A stretch of 64,000 nucleotides of DNA from Cellulomonas shaoxiangyii (GTDB taxonomy: Bacteria > Actinomycetota > Actinomycetes > Actinomycetales > Cellulomonadaceae), in the NCBI RefSeq assembly GCF_004798685.1, contig NZ_CP039291.1:992001-1056000 (forward strand), written 5' to 3'. The notes under the pieces were generated by a model that made no database searches, had not been told where the DNA came from, and saw only the letters and a program-made list of their open reading frames with translations. This document shows, piece by piece, positions 38,609 through 48,603 of the stretch. Positions within the stretch are counted from its first letter, which is position 1, and every line of letters starts with the position of its first letter. Made by a program: the position numbers and the translations under genes.

Positions 38609-38722
38609 ACCGCGCACCGCGCACCGTCCCGCGGGCCGGTCGCCCGATGAGTGGCGGGCGCGCGCGGGGTCGGTACGGGTGGCGCACGCCGCCGTGCGCC
38701 CCGACACCCCCCGGAGGGCACC

Positions 38723-39505
38723 ATGACCACCACGTCCGACGACCCCACGACCGTGCGGCCGGGCCGCCCGCCCGTCGTCGACCACGCCACGTGGCAGGCG
38801 GCGCGCGACGAGCTGCTGGTCCGCGAGAAGGCGCACACGCGCGCCGGTGACGCGCTCGCCGCGGCACGCCGTCGCCTGCCGATGGTCGAGATCGACGGCA
38901 CGGTCGAGGTCGTCGGCCCGGCCGGCCCCGTCCCGTTCGCGGACCTGTTCGGCGGTCGGGACGAGCTGCTCGTCTACCAGCACATGTGGCACGACGGCGC
39001 GCCCCACCAGGGGCAGTGCGAGGGCTGCACCGTCTCCGCGTGGCACCTGCGGGACACGTCGTACCTGCACGCGCGCGGGGTCGCGTTCGCGGTCCTCACC
39101 GAGGGGCCGTGGGACGAGGTCGAGCCCTACGTCGCGTTCATGGGCTACACCCAGCCGTGGTACTCGGTGCGCGACGTCCCGCCGCCGGTCGGCGGCGCCA
39201 TGGGCGCGTTCACCTGCTTCCTGCGCGACGGCGACCGCGTCTTCCTCACCTACTCCACGACGGGCCGCGGGGTGGAACCCGGGAGCCCGAGCTTCGCCCT
39301 GCTCGACCTGACGCCGTACGGCCGCGGCGAGGCGTGGGAGGACGTCCCGGACGGCTGGCCGCAGGGACGCGACGCGTGCTGGTACTGGCGCACCGACGCC
39401 GACGGCAACGCCACCTGGGGCGAGACCGGCCGTCCCGTGCCCCAGTGGACGCGGCCCGGTGCGACCCCGGTGACGAGCCTGGGGCGGCACGGCCATCACC
39501 ACTGA
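38723..39505 (+). CDS. DUF899 family thioredoxin-like protein
   Basis: A protein of 260 residues. WQAARDELLVREKAHTRAGD and the LLVYQHMWHDGAPHQGQCEGCT segment are characteristic of DUF899, a thioredoxin-fold family of unknown function. The CEGC pair (about residues 95-98) would be a CxxC redox site. YTQPWYSVRD and the DRVFLTYSTTGRG strand follow. ATG 38723 has GGAGGG 6 nt upstream. The tail HGHHH is histidine-rich. No partner gene suggests its substrate. Confidence 0.87.
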   Translation: MTTTSDDPTTVRPGRPPVVDHATWQAARDELLVREKAHTRAGDALAAARRRLPMVEIDGTVEVVGPAGPVPFADLFGGRDELLVYQHMWHDGAPHQGQCEGCTVSAWHLRDTSYLHARGVAFAVLTEGPWDEVEPYVAFMGYTQPWYSVRDVPPPVGGAMGAFTCFLRDGDRVFLTYSTTGRGVEPGSPSFALLDLTPYGRGEAWEDVPDGWPQGRDACWYWRTDADGNATWGETGRPVPQWTRPGATPVTSLGRHGHHH

Positions 39506-39591
39506 CGTCGGCGCCAGCGGCGGCGGACGTGCGCCGCCGCCGCGCGCCCGACCCCCACCGTGTCCCTTCCCGTCCCGCGCCGGCCTGCGCG

Positions 39592-39597
39592 TAGCCT
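39592..39597 (+). promoter_or_regulatory. -10 element of the aldehyde dehydrogenase gene, leaderless layout
   Basis: TAGCCT ends 6 nt before the ATG at 39604. Confidence 0.55.
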
Positions 39598-39603
39598 GAC
39601 GCG

Positions 39604-41217
39604 ATGGCGCACGAGCATGCCGACCTGCACGACCCGGAGACCGACCCGCTCGCCACCTACGTCCTCGAACCTGACGACGTCCGGCCGCTCCTCGCGCGGG
39701 CCGTCGCCGGGCCGGGGCACGCGACCCACGCCGCACGGGCGCCGTTCACGGGCGCCCCGATCGCCGCCGTGCCGCTCGCGACGCCGGCCGACGTGCCCGC
39801 GGCGGCCCGGCGGGCGCGCGCCGCGCAGCGACTGTGGGCCGCCCGGCCGCTGCGCGAGCGCACCGCGCTGCTGCTGCGCGTGCACGACCTGCTGCTGGAG
39901 CGGCAGAGTGACGTCCTGGACCTGCTGCAGGTCGAGACCGGCAAGGCCCGCACGCACGCGTGGGAGGAGGTCGGCGACGTCGCGAACGCCGCCCGGTGGC
40001 ACGCGCTGCGGGCGCCCCGTCTGCTCGCGCCGCGCCGTGTGCGCGGGCTCGTGCCGGGGTTCACGTCGGTGCGCGTGCACCGGCACCCGCACGGCGTCGT
40101 CGGCGTCGTCACGCCGTGGAACTACCCGCTGTCCCTCGGGCTCGGCGACGCGCTCACCGCGGTCGTCGCCGGCAACGCGGTGCTGCTGCGCGCCGACCCG
40201 CAGACCGCGCTCACGCTGCTGTGGGCGGCCGAGCTGCTCGCCGACGCGGGTGCGCCCGAGGACCTCGTGCAGGTGCTCGTCGGCGGTCCCGACGTCGGCA
40301 TGGCCCTGCTCGAGCACGTCGACCACGCGGCGTTCACGGGGTCGACGGCCTCGGGGCGCGTGTTCGCCGCCCGTGCCGGCGAGCTGGGCGTGCCGGTGAC
40401 CCTCGAGCTCGGCGGCAAGAACGCGATGTACGTCGCGGACGACGTCGACGTGGAGGCCGCCGCGGCGGCCGCCGTGCGCGCGTGCTTCGGGTCCGCCGGC
40501 CAGGTGTGCGCGGGCATCGAGCGGCTGTACGTGCACGAGGACGTCCGGGAGGCGTTCGTCGCCGCGTTCGTGCGGCGCACCGCCGCGCTGCGGCTCGGCG
40601 CCGGGCTGGACTACCGGTCCGACATGGGCTCGCTGGCGTCGGCCGAGCAGCTCGCGCGCGTCGTCGAGCACGTCGAGGACGCGGTCGGCCACGGCGCGCT
40701 CGTGCTGACGGGCGGCGCCCAGCGGCCCGACCTGGGCCCGTACTTCTACGAGCCCACCGTGCTCGTCGAGGTGCCGCGGGACGCGCGCGCCTTCGGCGAG
40801 GAGACGTTCGGGCCGGTCGTGGCGGTGCACCCGGTGGCGTCGGACGACGAGGCCGTGGCCGCCGTGAACGACTCCGCGTACGGCCTCGTCGCCGCCGTGT
40901 GGTCCGCCGACCTGCGCCGTGCGCGCTCGCTCGCGGCGCGTGTGCGGGCGGGTGCCGTCGTGGTCAACGAGACCCACCACACGCTGTGGGGGAGCGTCGG
41001 TGCGCCCATCGGCGGCGTCGGCGCGTCCGGGTACGGGCGCCGGCACGGGCGCGAGGGGCTGTGGGCGACGACGTGGGAGCAGGCGGTCGTGGTGCAGCGG
41101 GGCGTGCACGCCGGGCGCGGCCTGGGGATGGCGGAGCTGCACGGGCTCGGCACCGAGGTGTGGCCGCGCGTGCTCACCCGCGCGCTCGAGCTGCAGCGGG
41201 CGCTGCGCCTGCCGTGA
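39604..41217 (+). CDS. NAD(P)-dependent aldehyde dehydrogenase, succinate-semialdehyde type
   Basis: A protein of 537 residues of the ALDH superfamily. TPWNYPLSLGLGDALTAVVA is the cofactor loop, LELGGKN holds the general-base glutamate, and Cys302 in GSAGQVCAGIERLYV is the nucleophile. The annotation as succinate-semialdehyde dehydrogenase rests on overall similarity; the ALDH substrate cannot be fixed from sequence. The extended C-terminus after WATTWEQAVVVQR is common in actinobacterial members. Confidence 0.87.
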   Translation: MAHEHADLHDPETDPLATYVLEPDDVRPLLARAVAGPGHATHAARAPFTGAPIAAVPLATPADVPAAARRARAAQRLWAARPLRERTALLLRVHDLLLERQSDVLDLLQVETGKARTHAWEEVGDVANAARWHALRAPRLLAPRRVRGLVPGFTSVRVHRHPHGVVGVVTPWNYPLSLGLGDALTAVVAGNAVLLRADPQTALTLLWAAELLADAGAPEDLVQVLVGGPDVGMALLEHVDHAAFTGSTASGRVFAARAGELGVPVTLELGGKNAMYVADDVDVEAAAAAAVRACFGSAGQVCAGIERLYVHEDVREAFVAAFVRRTAALRLGAGLDYRSDMGSLASAEQLARVVEHVEDAVGHGALVLTGGAQRPDLGPYFYEPTVLVEVPRDARAFGEETFGPVVAVHPVASDDEAVAAVNDSAYGLVAAVWSADLRRARSLAARVRAGAVVVNETHHTLWGSVGAPIGGVGASGYGRRHGREGLWATTWEQAVVVQRGVHAGRGLGMAELHGLGTEVWPRVLTRALELQRALRLP

Positions 41218-41254
41218 CGCGGGCCGCCGCCGTGTGCCCCGGAGGCGTCCGGCG

Positions 41255-41285
41255 GGCGAGCGTGCGGACCGGGCCCACGCTCGCC
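41255..41285. terminator. hairpin between the convergent aldehyde dehydrogenase and ackA genes
   Basis: A 10-bp perfect stem (41255-41264 with 41276-41285) and an 11-nt loop sit in the 138-bp convergent gap and could terminate both transcripts. Confidence 0.55.
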
Positions 41286-41355
41286 GGCGCCGGGTCGCCG
41301 GACGCGCCGCGCCCGACGCGGTCGACGTAGCCCCGCCGCACCGCTCGCTCCCCGC

Positions 41356-42573
41356 TCAGCCGCCGATGACCTCCATCGCCTGCCGTGCGATCGCCAGCTC
41401 CTCGTTCGTCGGCACGACGAGCACGGTGACCTTCGCGCCGTCGGGGGAGACGACCGTGGGCTCGCTCTTGCGGCCGGCGTTGCGCTCCGAGTCGACCTCG
41501 ATGCCGAAGGCCTCCAGGCCCTCGACGACGCGCGCGCGCACGACGTCGTCGTTCTCGCCGACGCCCGCCGTGAACGTGAGCACGTCGAGGCGGCCGAGCA
41601 CGGCGTGGTAGGCGCCGATGTACTTGCGCAGCCGGTGCAGGTACACGTCGAGCGCGAGCCGCGCCTGCGCGTCGCCGGACTCGACGAGGTCGTGCAGCGC
41701 GCGGAAGTCGTTCTCGCCGGACAGGCCCTTCACGCCCGAGCGCCGGTTCAGCAGCGTGTCGATCTCGTCGATGCTCATGCCCGCGTTGCGGTGCAGGTGG
41801 AACACCACGGCCGGGTCGATGTCGCCGGAGCGGGTGCCCATGACCAGGCCCTCGAGCGGTGTCATGCCCATCGACGTCTCGACGGCCACGCCGCCGCGCA
41901 CGGCCGACGCCGAGGCGCCGTTGCCGAGGTGCAGCACGATCTGGTTGAGGTCCTCCAGGGGCCGCCCGAGGACGTCCGCCACCTGCCGCGACACGTACTG
42001 GTGCGATGTGCCGTGCGCGCCGTACCGGCGCACGCGGTAGCGCTGCGCCACCTCGGAGTCGATGGCGTACGTCGCGGCGGCCTCCGGCAGCGTCCGGAAG
42101 AACGCCGTGTCGAACACGGCGACGTGCGGGACGTCCGGCAGCAGCGCCTGCGCGACCCGGATGCCGGTGAGGTTCGGCGGGTTGTGCAGCGGCGCGAGCG
42201 GCGACAGCTCCTCGATCGTGCGCTGCACGTCCTCGGTGACCAGCACGGGCCCGTCGAACCGCGAGCCGCCCTGCACGACGCGGTGCCCCACCGCGACGAC
42301 GTGCGCCGCCGCGAGGTCGGGGCCGACGCCGTCGAAGAGGTTGAGCACGAGGCGCAGCGCCTCGCCGTGGTCGTGCACCTGACGCTCGCGGCGGGTCGTC
42401 TCGCCGTGGGCCATGTGCTTGGCCGAGGCCTGCTCCTCACCGATCCGCTCGACGATGCCCGAGGCGATCGCCTCGCCGCCGACCGGGTCGACGAGCTGGT
42501 ACTTCAGCGACGACGAGCCGCAGTTGAGGACGAGGACGGTGGCGCGGGGCGCGTCCCCGTGGGTGGCGGTCAT
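41356..42573 (-). CDS. ackA: acetate kinase
   Basis: A protein of 405 residues. It makes ATP and acetate from acetyl phosphate. [16 protein letters not shown] is the first signature, [11 protein letters not shown], the DTAFFRTLP strand, [24 protein letters not shown] and [10 protein letters not shown] follow. It is the last gene of xfp-pta-ackA and overlaps pta by ATGA. Confidence 0.97.
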   Translation of the reverse strand: MTATHGDAPRATVLVLNCGSSSLKYQLVDPVGGEAIASGIVERIGEEQASAKHMAHGETTRRERQVHDHGEALRLVLNLFDGVGPDLAAAHVVAVGHRVVQGGSRFDGPVLVTEDVQRTIEELSPLAPLHNPPNLTGIRVAQALLPDVPHVAVFDTAFFRTLPEAAATYAIDSEVAQRYRVRRYGAHGTSHQYVSRQVADVLGRPLEDLNQIVLHLGNGASASAVRGGVAVETSMGMTPLEGLVMGTRSGDIDPAVVFHLHRNAGMSIDEIDTLLNRRSGVKGLSGENDFRALHDLVESGDAQARLALDVYLHRLRKYIGAYHAVLGRLDVLTFTAGVGENDDVVRARVVEGLEAFGIEVDSERNAGRKSEPTVVSPDGAKVTVLVVPTNEELAIARQAMEVIGG

Positions 42574-44756
42574 CGTGCGGGAGCCTCCGGGGCGTGGGTC
42601 GTGCTGGGGTCGACGGACGGCGCGGCCGTCTCGGGCTCGGGTGTCTCGCGCGGCTCGGGCTGCGCGACCTCCCGCTCTCCCGCGCCGGCGGCGGGTGCCG
42701 ACAGCGCCTGCGCCTGGATCGCCGTGATGGCGACGGTGTTGACGATGTCCTGCACGAGCGCGCCCCGTGAGAGGTCGTTGACCGGCTTGCGCAGGCCCTG
42801 CAGCACGGGGCCGATCGCGACGGCGCCCGCCGAGCGCTGCACGGCCTTGTACGTGTTGTTGCCCGTGTTGAGGTCGGGGAAGACGAACACGGTCGCGCGG
42901 CCCGCGACCGCGGAGTCCGGCATCTTCGTCTTCGCCACGGAGGCGTCGACCGCGGCGTCGTACTGGATCGGGCCCTCGACGGACAGGTCGGGCCGGCGCT
43001 CGCGGACGAGCGCCGTGGCGGTGCGGACCTTCTCGACGTCCGCACCCGTCCCGGACTCACCGGTCGAGTACGACAGCATCGCGATCCGCGGCTCGATGCC
43101 GAACTGCGCGGCCGTGCCGGCCGACGAGATCGCGATGTCCGCCAGCTGCTCGGCCGTCGGGTCCGGGATCACGGCGCAGTCGGCGTAGACCAGCACGCGG
43201 TCCTCGAGGCACATGAGGAAGGCGCTGGAGACGCTGTTCGTGCCGGGCGCGGTCTTGATGATCTCGAAGGACGGCTTGATGGTGTGCGCCGTCGTGTGGA
43301 TCGCACCGGAGACCATCCCGTCGGCGTGCCCGAGCTGGACCATGAGGGTGCCGAAGTACGACACCGACGAGACGATCTCGCGCGCCCGCTCGATCGTCAT
43401 GCCCTTGTGCTTGCGCAGCTCGGTGTAGGTCGCGGCGAACGACTCGAGCATCTCGCCGCTCTTGGGGTCGATCACCTGCGCCTCGTCGAGGTCCAGCCCG
43501 AGCTCCGTGGCGCGCGCCCGGATGGACGCCTCGTCCCCGAGGATCGTCAGGTCGGCGACCTGGCGCTGGAGCAGGGTGGACGCCGCGCGCAGGATGCGGT
43601 CGTCGCCGCCCTCCGGCAGGACGATGTGCTTGCGGTCGCCGCGCGCCCGGTCGAGCAGCTGGTACTCGAACATCAGGGGCGTCACGACCTCCGGCCGCGG
43701 CACGTCGAGGCCGGCCAGCAGCGCCCCGCCGTCCACGTGCCGCTCGAAGAGCGCCAGCGCGGTGTCGACCTTGCGCTGGGAGTCCCGCGTGACCCGGCCG
43801 CGGGCGCGCGAGGCGGCGCTCGCGGACCGGAAGGTGCCCAGCTGCGTGCGGATGAGGGGGAGCCGCGAGCCCAGCCCCTCGACGAGCCGCTGGATCGTCG
43901 GCGCCGGTGCGAGCCCGCCGTTGAGGATGATGCCGGCGAGCGACGGGAAGCCGTCGGCCTGGTGGGCCATGAGCAGCCCCAGCAGCACGTCGGCGCGGTC
44001 GCCGGGCGTGATCACCACGGCACCGTCCTGCAGCCGGTCGAGCAGGTGCTCGACCGACATGGCGCCGACGAGCACGTCCAGCACCTCGCGGCCCAGCAGC
44101 TCCTCGTCGCCGCCGGTGAGCTCGCCCTCGACCGCCTCCATGAGCTGGCGCAGCGTCGGCGCGTAGAGCACGGGCGACTCGGGCAGCGCCCACACCGGCG
44201 CGGTGCCGGCGAGGGCCTCCACCACGTCGTCCAGCGCACCGGGCGCGCAGCGGTTCGCCACGACCCCCACGACCTGCGCGTGGTTCGCGGCGATCTCCGT
44301 GCCGGCGACCTCGACGGCGTGCCGGACGTCCTCCGGCGTGCGGTTCGCGCTGTTCACCACGAGCACGACGGGCGCGCCCAGGTTCGCCGCGATGCGGGCG
44401 TTGTACGCGAGCTCGGTCGGGCCGGCCACGTCGGTGTAGTCGGTGCCGACGACGACGACCGCGTCGCAGCGGCGCTCCACGTCGTGGAAGCGCGCGACGA
44501 TCCGCGACAGCGCGGCCTCCGGGTCGGCGATCACCTCGTCGTACGTGGCCCCCACGGCCTCGTCGTAGGCGATGTCGACCCCGTCGTGCGCGAGCAGGAG
44601 GTCGAGGACGTAGTCCCGCTCGTCCGTCGAGCGGGCGACGGGGCGGAACACCCCGACCCGCTGCACCGACCGCGTGAGCAGGTCGACGAGACCGAGTGCG
44701 ACGACGGACTTGCCGGTGTCGCCCTCTGCGGACATGACGTACACGGTGCGGGCCAC
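42570..44756 (-). CDS. pta: phosphate acetyltransferase, long form
   Basis: A protein of 728 residues. It interconverts acetyl phosphate and acetyl-CoA. The N-terminal BioD-like P-loop domain ([15 protein letters not shown]), a DRTGG domain (about 215-330) and the C-terminal catalytic PTA_PTB domain (from about 375: [49 protein letters not shown]) make the long, regulated form. A disordered acidic tail of about 45 residues follows. It lies 99 bp after xfp and overlaps ackA. Confidence 0.96.
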   Translation of the reverse strand: MARTVYVMSAEGDTGKSVVALGLVDLLTRSVQRVGVFRPVARSTDERDYVLDLLLAHDGVDIAYDEAVGATYDEVIADPEAALSRIVARFHDVERRCDAVVVVGTDYTDVAGPTELAYNARIAANLGAPVVLVVNSANRTPEDVRHAVEVAGTEIAANHAQVVGVVANRCAPGALDDVVEALAGTAPVWALPESPVLYAPTLRQLMEAVEGELTGGDEELLGREVLDVLVGAMSVEHLLDRLQDGAVVITPGDRADVLLGLLMAHQADGFPSLAGIILNGGLAPAPTIQRLVEGLGSRLPLIRTQLGTFRSASAASRARGRVTRDSQRKVDTALALFERHVDGGALLAGLDVPRPEVVTPLMFEYQLLDRARGDRKHIVLPEGGDDRILRAASTLLQRQVADLTILGDEASIRARATELGLDLDEAQVIDPKSGEMLESFAATYTELRKHKGMTIERAREIVSSVSYFGTLMVQLGHADGMVSGAIHTTAHTIKPSFEIIKTAPGTNSVSSAFLMCLEDRVLVYADCAVIPDPTAEQLADIAISSAGTAAQFGIEPRIAMLSYSTGESGTGADVEKVRTATALVRERRPDLSVEGPIQYDAAVDASVAKTKMPDSAVAGRATVFVFPDLNTGNNTYKAVQRSAGAVAIGPVLQGLRKPVNDLSRGALVQDIVNTVAITAIQAQALSAPAAGAGEREVAQPEPRETPEPETAAPSVDPSTTHAPEAPAR

Positions 44757-44855
44757 TGCGTGCTCTTCCTCCCCGAGGTCGCCCGTCGCTCCCCGGCGAC
44801 GGGCGGGCGGTGGGTGCGGCGGCGGTCCGCCGCCGCACCGACCATCGACCGGCTG

Positions 44856-47411
44856 CTACTCGTTGTCCCCGCCGGTGTCCGTCGTCGACAGCCGGTCGGC
44901 CTGCGGACCGCCGACCTCCGTGCCGGTCTCGCCGGCGTCCGGCCACACCCAGTCGCGGACCTCCGGCACGTCCTCGCCGTGCTCACGCGTGTACTCACGG
45001 GCCGCGATGCGCGCGTCCACCATGCGCTGGCGCAGGCCGGCGTAGGAGGCGCGCAGCCAGTGCACGTGGTCGATCACGTCGATGACGAGGTGGTACCGGT
45101 CGAGGTCGTTGAGCATGACCATGTCGAACGGCGTGGTGGTGGTGCCCTCCTCCTTGTAGCCGCGCACGTGCAGGTTCTTGTGCCCGTTGCGGCGGTACGT
45201 CAGGCGGTGGATCAGCCACGGGTAGCCGTGGTACGCGAACACGATCGGGCGGTCGGCGGTGAAGATCGTGTCGAACTCGCGGTGCGCGAGCCCGTGCGGG
45301 TGCTCGGTCTCGTCCTGCAGCCGCATGAGGTCCACGACGTTGACCACGCGCACCTTGAGCTGCGGGAGCTCCCGCTTGAGGATGTCCGCCGCGGCGAGCA
45401 CCTCGAGCGTCGGCACGTCACCGGCGGCGGCGAGCACGACGTCCGGCTCCTCGCCGGGCACCTCCGAGCCGGCCCACTCCCAGATGCCGAGCCCGCGCGT
45501 GCAGTGCGCGACGGCCTCGTCCATCGTCAGGAAGTTCGGCGCGGGCTGCTTGCCGGCGACGACGACGTTGACGTACTGCCGGCTGCGCAGGCAGTGGTCG
45601 TACGTCGACAGCAGCGTGTTCGCGTCCGGCGGCAGGTACACCCGCACGACCTCGGCCTTCTTGTTGACCACGTGGTCGATGAAGCCGGGGTCCTGGTGGC
45701 TGAAGCCGTTGTGGTCCTGGCGCCACACGTGGCTCGACAGCAGGTAGTTCAGGCTCGCCACCGGCCGGCGCCACGGGATGTCGTTGGTGACCTTCAGCCA
45801 CTTCGCGTGCTGGTTCACCATCGAGTCGACGATGTGGATGAACGCCTCGTAGCTCGTGAACAGCCCGTGGCGCCCCGTGAGCAGGTAGCCCTCGAGCCAG
45901 CCCTGGCACTGGTGCTCCGAGAGCATCTCCATGACCCGGCCGACGCGCGCCAGGTGCTCGTCGACCTCGGGTCCCTCGAACCGCGCGTTCCACTGCTTGT
46001 CGGTGGCGTCGTACACGGCCTGCAGGCGGTTCGACGCCGTCTCGTCCGGGCCGAAGATCCGGAAGTTGTCGGGGTTGCGGCGGACGACCTCGGTGAGGAA
46101 CTGGCCGAGCACGCGCGGCGCCTCGGCGAACGTCGCGCCCGGGCTCGGCACGTCCTGCGCGAAGTCGCGGAAGTCCGGCAGCCGCAGGTCGCGCAGCAGC
46201 AGACCGCCGTTGGTGTGCGGGTTCGCGCTCATGCGCAGGTCGCCCGACGGCGCGAGGGCGCGGATGTCGTCCTCGATCCGGCCGGTGGCGTCGAACAGCT
46301 CGGCCGGGCGGTAGGACTGCAGCCACTCCTCGAGCACCGCGAGGTGCTCCGGGGTGTCCCGCGCGCTCGCGAGCGGCACCTGGTGCGCGCGCCACGAGCC
46401 GGTCGTCTTCTTGCCGTCGATCCAGGCGGGTCCGGTCCACCCCTTCGGCGTCCGGAACACGATCATCGGCCACATCGGGCGCGACTCGTCGCCCTCGGCG
46501 GCCCGCTGCTTGATCGCCGCGATCCGGTCGAGCACCTCGTCGAGCAGCGCGGCGAAGCGCCCGTGGATGCTCAGGGCGTCCTCGTCGTCGAACCCCGCGA
46601 CGAACACGAACGGCTCGTGGCCGTAGCCGACCATGAGGGCGTGCAGCTCCTCGTCGCCGATGCGCGCGAGGATCGTCGGGTTGGCGATCTTGTAGCCGTT
46701 CAGGTGCAGGATCGGCAGGACGACGCCGTCCTGGCGGGGGTTGACGAACTTGTTCGAGTGCCAGCTCGTGGCGAGCGGCCCGGTCTCCGCCTCACCGTCG
46801 CCGACGACCGCCGCGACCAGCAGGTGCGGGTTGTCGAACGCCGCGCCGTACGCGTGGCTGAGGGCGTAGCCGAGCTCGCCGCCCTCGTGGATCGACCCCG
46901 GGGTCTCCGGGGCGACGTGGCTGGGGATGCCGCCCGGGAACGAGAACTGCCGGAACAGCCGGCGCATGCCCTCCTCGTCCTCGGTGATGTCGGAGTAGAC
47001 CTCCGAGTACGTGCCGTCGAGGTACGCGCTCGCCACGAGGCCGGGGCCGCCGTGGCCGGGGCCGGTGACGTAGATCGTCGACTGCTCGCGCTCCGCCACC
47101 GCGCGGTTGAGGTGCGCGTAGAGGAAGTTCAGGCCCGGGGTCGTGCCCCAGTGGCCGAGGAGCCGGGGCTTGACGTCGTCGCGGTCGAGCGGTCGCCGCA
47201 GCAGCGGGTTGTCGAGCAGGTAGATCTGACCCACCGACATGTAGTTGGCGGCGCGCCACCACTTGTCGATGCGCTGCAGGGTCGCGTCGTCGAGGCGGCC
47301 GGTGCCCGCGCGCCACGCGGTGCGCGCCTCGGCGGCGGCGAAGTCGCCGGCCGCTATGGGCGCGGGGCTCCCCGCGGTCTGCCGCGGGTCCCTGGCGATG
47401 CTCGTGGTCAT
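44856..47411 (-). CDS. xfp: xylulose-5-phosphate/fructose-6-phosphate phosphoketolase
   Basis: A protein of 851 residues from ATG 47411, which has GGAGGGG directly upstream. It cleaves xylulose-5-P (and often fructose-6-P) with phosphate to acetyl phosphate plus glyceraldehyde-3-P or erythrose-4-P. ATYM-like [38 protein letters not shown], the thiamine-diphosphate motif [19 protein letters not shown], and LAYRRNGH-like [16 protein letters not shown] are family hallmarks. With pta and ackA it forms a complete acetate-producing branch. The N-terminus and a 20-residue C-terminal tail exceed the usual 790-825 residues slightly. Confidence 0.97.
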   Translation of the reverse strand: MTTSIARDPRQTAGSPAPIAAGDFAAAEARTAWRAGTGRLDDATLQRIDKWWRAANYMSVGQIYLLDNPLLRRPLDRDDVKPRLLGHWGTTPGLNFLYAHLNRAVAEREQSTIYVTGPGHGGPGLVASAYLDGTYSEVYSDITEDEEGMRRLFRQFSFPGGIPSHVAPETPGSIHEGGELGYALSHAYGAAFDNPHLLVAAVVGDGEAETGPLATSWHSNKFVNPRQDGVVLPILHLNGYKIANPTILARIGDEELHALMVGYGHEPFVFVAGFDDEDALSIHGRFAALLDEVLDRIAAIKQRAAEGDESRPMWPMIVFRTPKGWTGPAWIDGKKTTGSWRAHQVPLASARDTPEHLAVLEEWLQSYRPAELFDATGRIEDDIRALAPSGDLRMSANPHTNGGLLLRDLRLPDFRDFAQDVPSPGATFAEAPRVLGQFLTEVVRRNPDNFRIFGPDETASNRLQAVYDATDKQWNARFEGPEVDEHLARVGRVMEMLSEHQCQGWLEGYLLTGRHGLFTSYEAFIHIVDSMVNQHAKWLKVTNDIPWRRPVASLNYLLSSHVWRQDHNGFSHQDPGFIDHVVNKKAEVVRVYLPPDANTLLSTYDHCLRSRQYVNVVVAGKQPAPNFLTMDEAVAHCTRGLGIWEWAGSEVPGEEPDVVLAAAGDVPTLEVLAAADILKRELPQLKVRVVNVVDLMRLQDETEHPHGLAHREFDTIFTADRPIVFAYHGYPWLIHRLTYRRNGHKNLHVRGYKEEGTTTTPFDMVMLNDLDRYHLVIDVIDHVHWLRASYAGLRQRMVDARIAAREYTREHGEDVPEVRDWVWPDAGETGTEVGGPQADRLSTTDTGGDNE

Positions 47412-47650
47412 GTCCCCTCCGATCTGGCGGATCGAGACGTCGACCCTGGTCACCCAGCCTTCCGTGAGCACCGGGTGAGGGGTGGGACGTCCGGCCCAGA
47501 GCTGCTGTGCTCCACGCCACATGCCATACAACCTCAGGTCAGGCGGGCCCGCAGCGCGGTCGGTCCCGGGCCGGTGGCGCCCGCGGCGGGGGCGGGCCTG
47601 GGGGCGGCTCGCGGGGGCGGACGGGGGCACGCGGCGGGTTACCGTGAGGT

Positions 47651-48568
47651 GTGCCCGATGCACCGACCTCCGTGTGGCGCGCCGCCGTGCGCCCGCGCAT
47701 GCTCGGCCTGCTCGTGCTGCTGCTCGCGGCCGCCGCCGTGTGCGGCCGCCTCGGTGCGTGGCAGCTGGAGCGCGCCGAGGTCCGCGGCGGTGCGGCCGAG
47801 GAGCGGCGCGCCGTCGAGATCGCCGAGTCCCGGCCGGTGCCGCTCGAGGACGTGCTCGTCCCGGGTGCCTCCGTGACGGGCGAGATGGTGGCCCGCAAGG
47901 TCGTCGTCACGGGGACGTGGGAGGCCGCCGGCACGCTCCTCGTCGACGGCCGCGCCCACGACGGCGTCACGGAGGGCGCCCTGGTCCTCACGCCGCTGCG
48001 CGTGGACGGGGCGGGCGCAGCGGCGGAGGGCGCGGCGGACGCCGGCGCTCTCCTGCCGGTCGTGCGCGGCTGGACGCCCGGCACGACCACGACGGTGCCG
48101 GACCCGCCCACCGGGACCGTGACGGTCGTCGGGTGGCTGCAGGGCGGCGAGGAGGCCGGCGCCCCGGTCGTCGACGGGCGCACCGACGCCATCAGCCCCG
48201 CCCAGCTCGCGTCCGTCTGGGGCTCCCCGGTCTACACCGGGTACCTCGTCGTGCAGTCGGTGGAGCCCGGCGACCCCGCCGACCTCGAGCTGCTGGACCC
48301 GCCGACGCGCTCGGGGACCGGGCTCAACGTGCAGAACCTCGCCTACGCCGCGCAGTGGTGGATCTTCGGCCTGTTCGCCGTCGGGCTGTGGTGGCGCCTC
48401 GTCCGGGACGAGGCCGCGGGCCGGCCGCCGATCCCGGGGGAGGGCGACGGCGACGGCCCGCCGCCGTCGGACGAGGGCGGGCCGCACCCCGCCGGACCGG
48501 ACCCCGGCACGGCCGCGCAGCGCGACGTGGCGGGCGACGCCGCCCCGGTCACGACTACCACGCGCTGA
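47651..48568 (+). CDS. SURF1 family cytochrome oxidase biogenesis protein
   Basis: A protein of 305 residues with two membrane helices (about 17-35 and 245-262) around an extracytoplasmic domain; GAWQLERAE and the closing HLNYA-like [17 protein letters not shown] fit SURF1/Shy1. SURF1 helps assemble heme-copper oxidase. The final 40 residues are a glycine/proline-rich tail. GTG 47651 follows TACCGT by 5 nt. No cytochrome oxidase genes are adjacent. Confidence 0.9.
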   Translation: MPDAPTSVWRAAVRPRMLGLLVLLLAAAAVCGRLGAWQLERAEVRGGAAEERRAVEIAESRPVPLEDVLVPGASVTGEMVARKVVVTGTWEAAGTLLVDGRAHDGVTEGALVLTPLRVDGAGAAAEGAADAGALLPVVRGWTPGTTTTVPDPPTGTVTVVGWLQGGEEAGAPVVDGRTDAISPAQLASVWGSPVYTGYLVVQSVEPGDPADLELLDPPTRSGTGLNVQNLAYAAQWWIFGLFAVGLWWRLVRDEAAGRPPIPGEGDGDGPPPSDEGGPHPAGPDPGTAAQRDVAGDAAPVTTTTR

Positions 48569-48600
48569 GCGGGCGCCCCGTCACGCCGGCGGGCGCCCGC
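48569..48600. terminator. bidirectional terminator between the SURF1 and ABC exporter genes
   Basis: A 10-bp perfect stem (48569-48578 with 48591-48600) and 12-nt loop fill the 35-bp convergent gap. Confidence 0.65.
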
Positions 48601-48603
48601 CCG

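Noticed and set aside
43284..47876. A 1,530-codon open frame on the plus strand
   Set aside because: Antisense to pta and xfp, whose catalytic motifs are intact; no recognisable domain in the plus translation.
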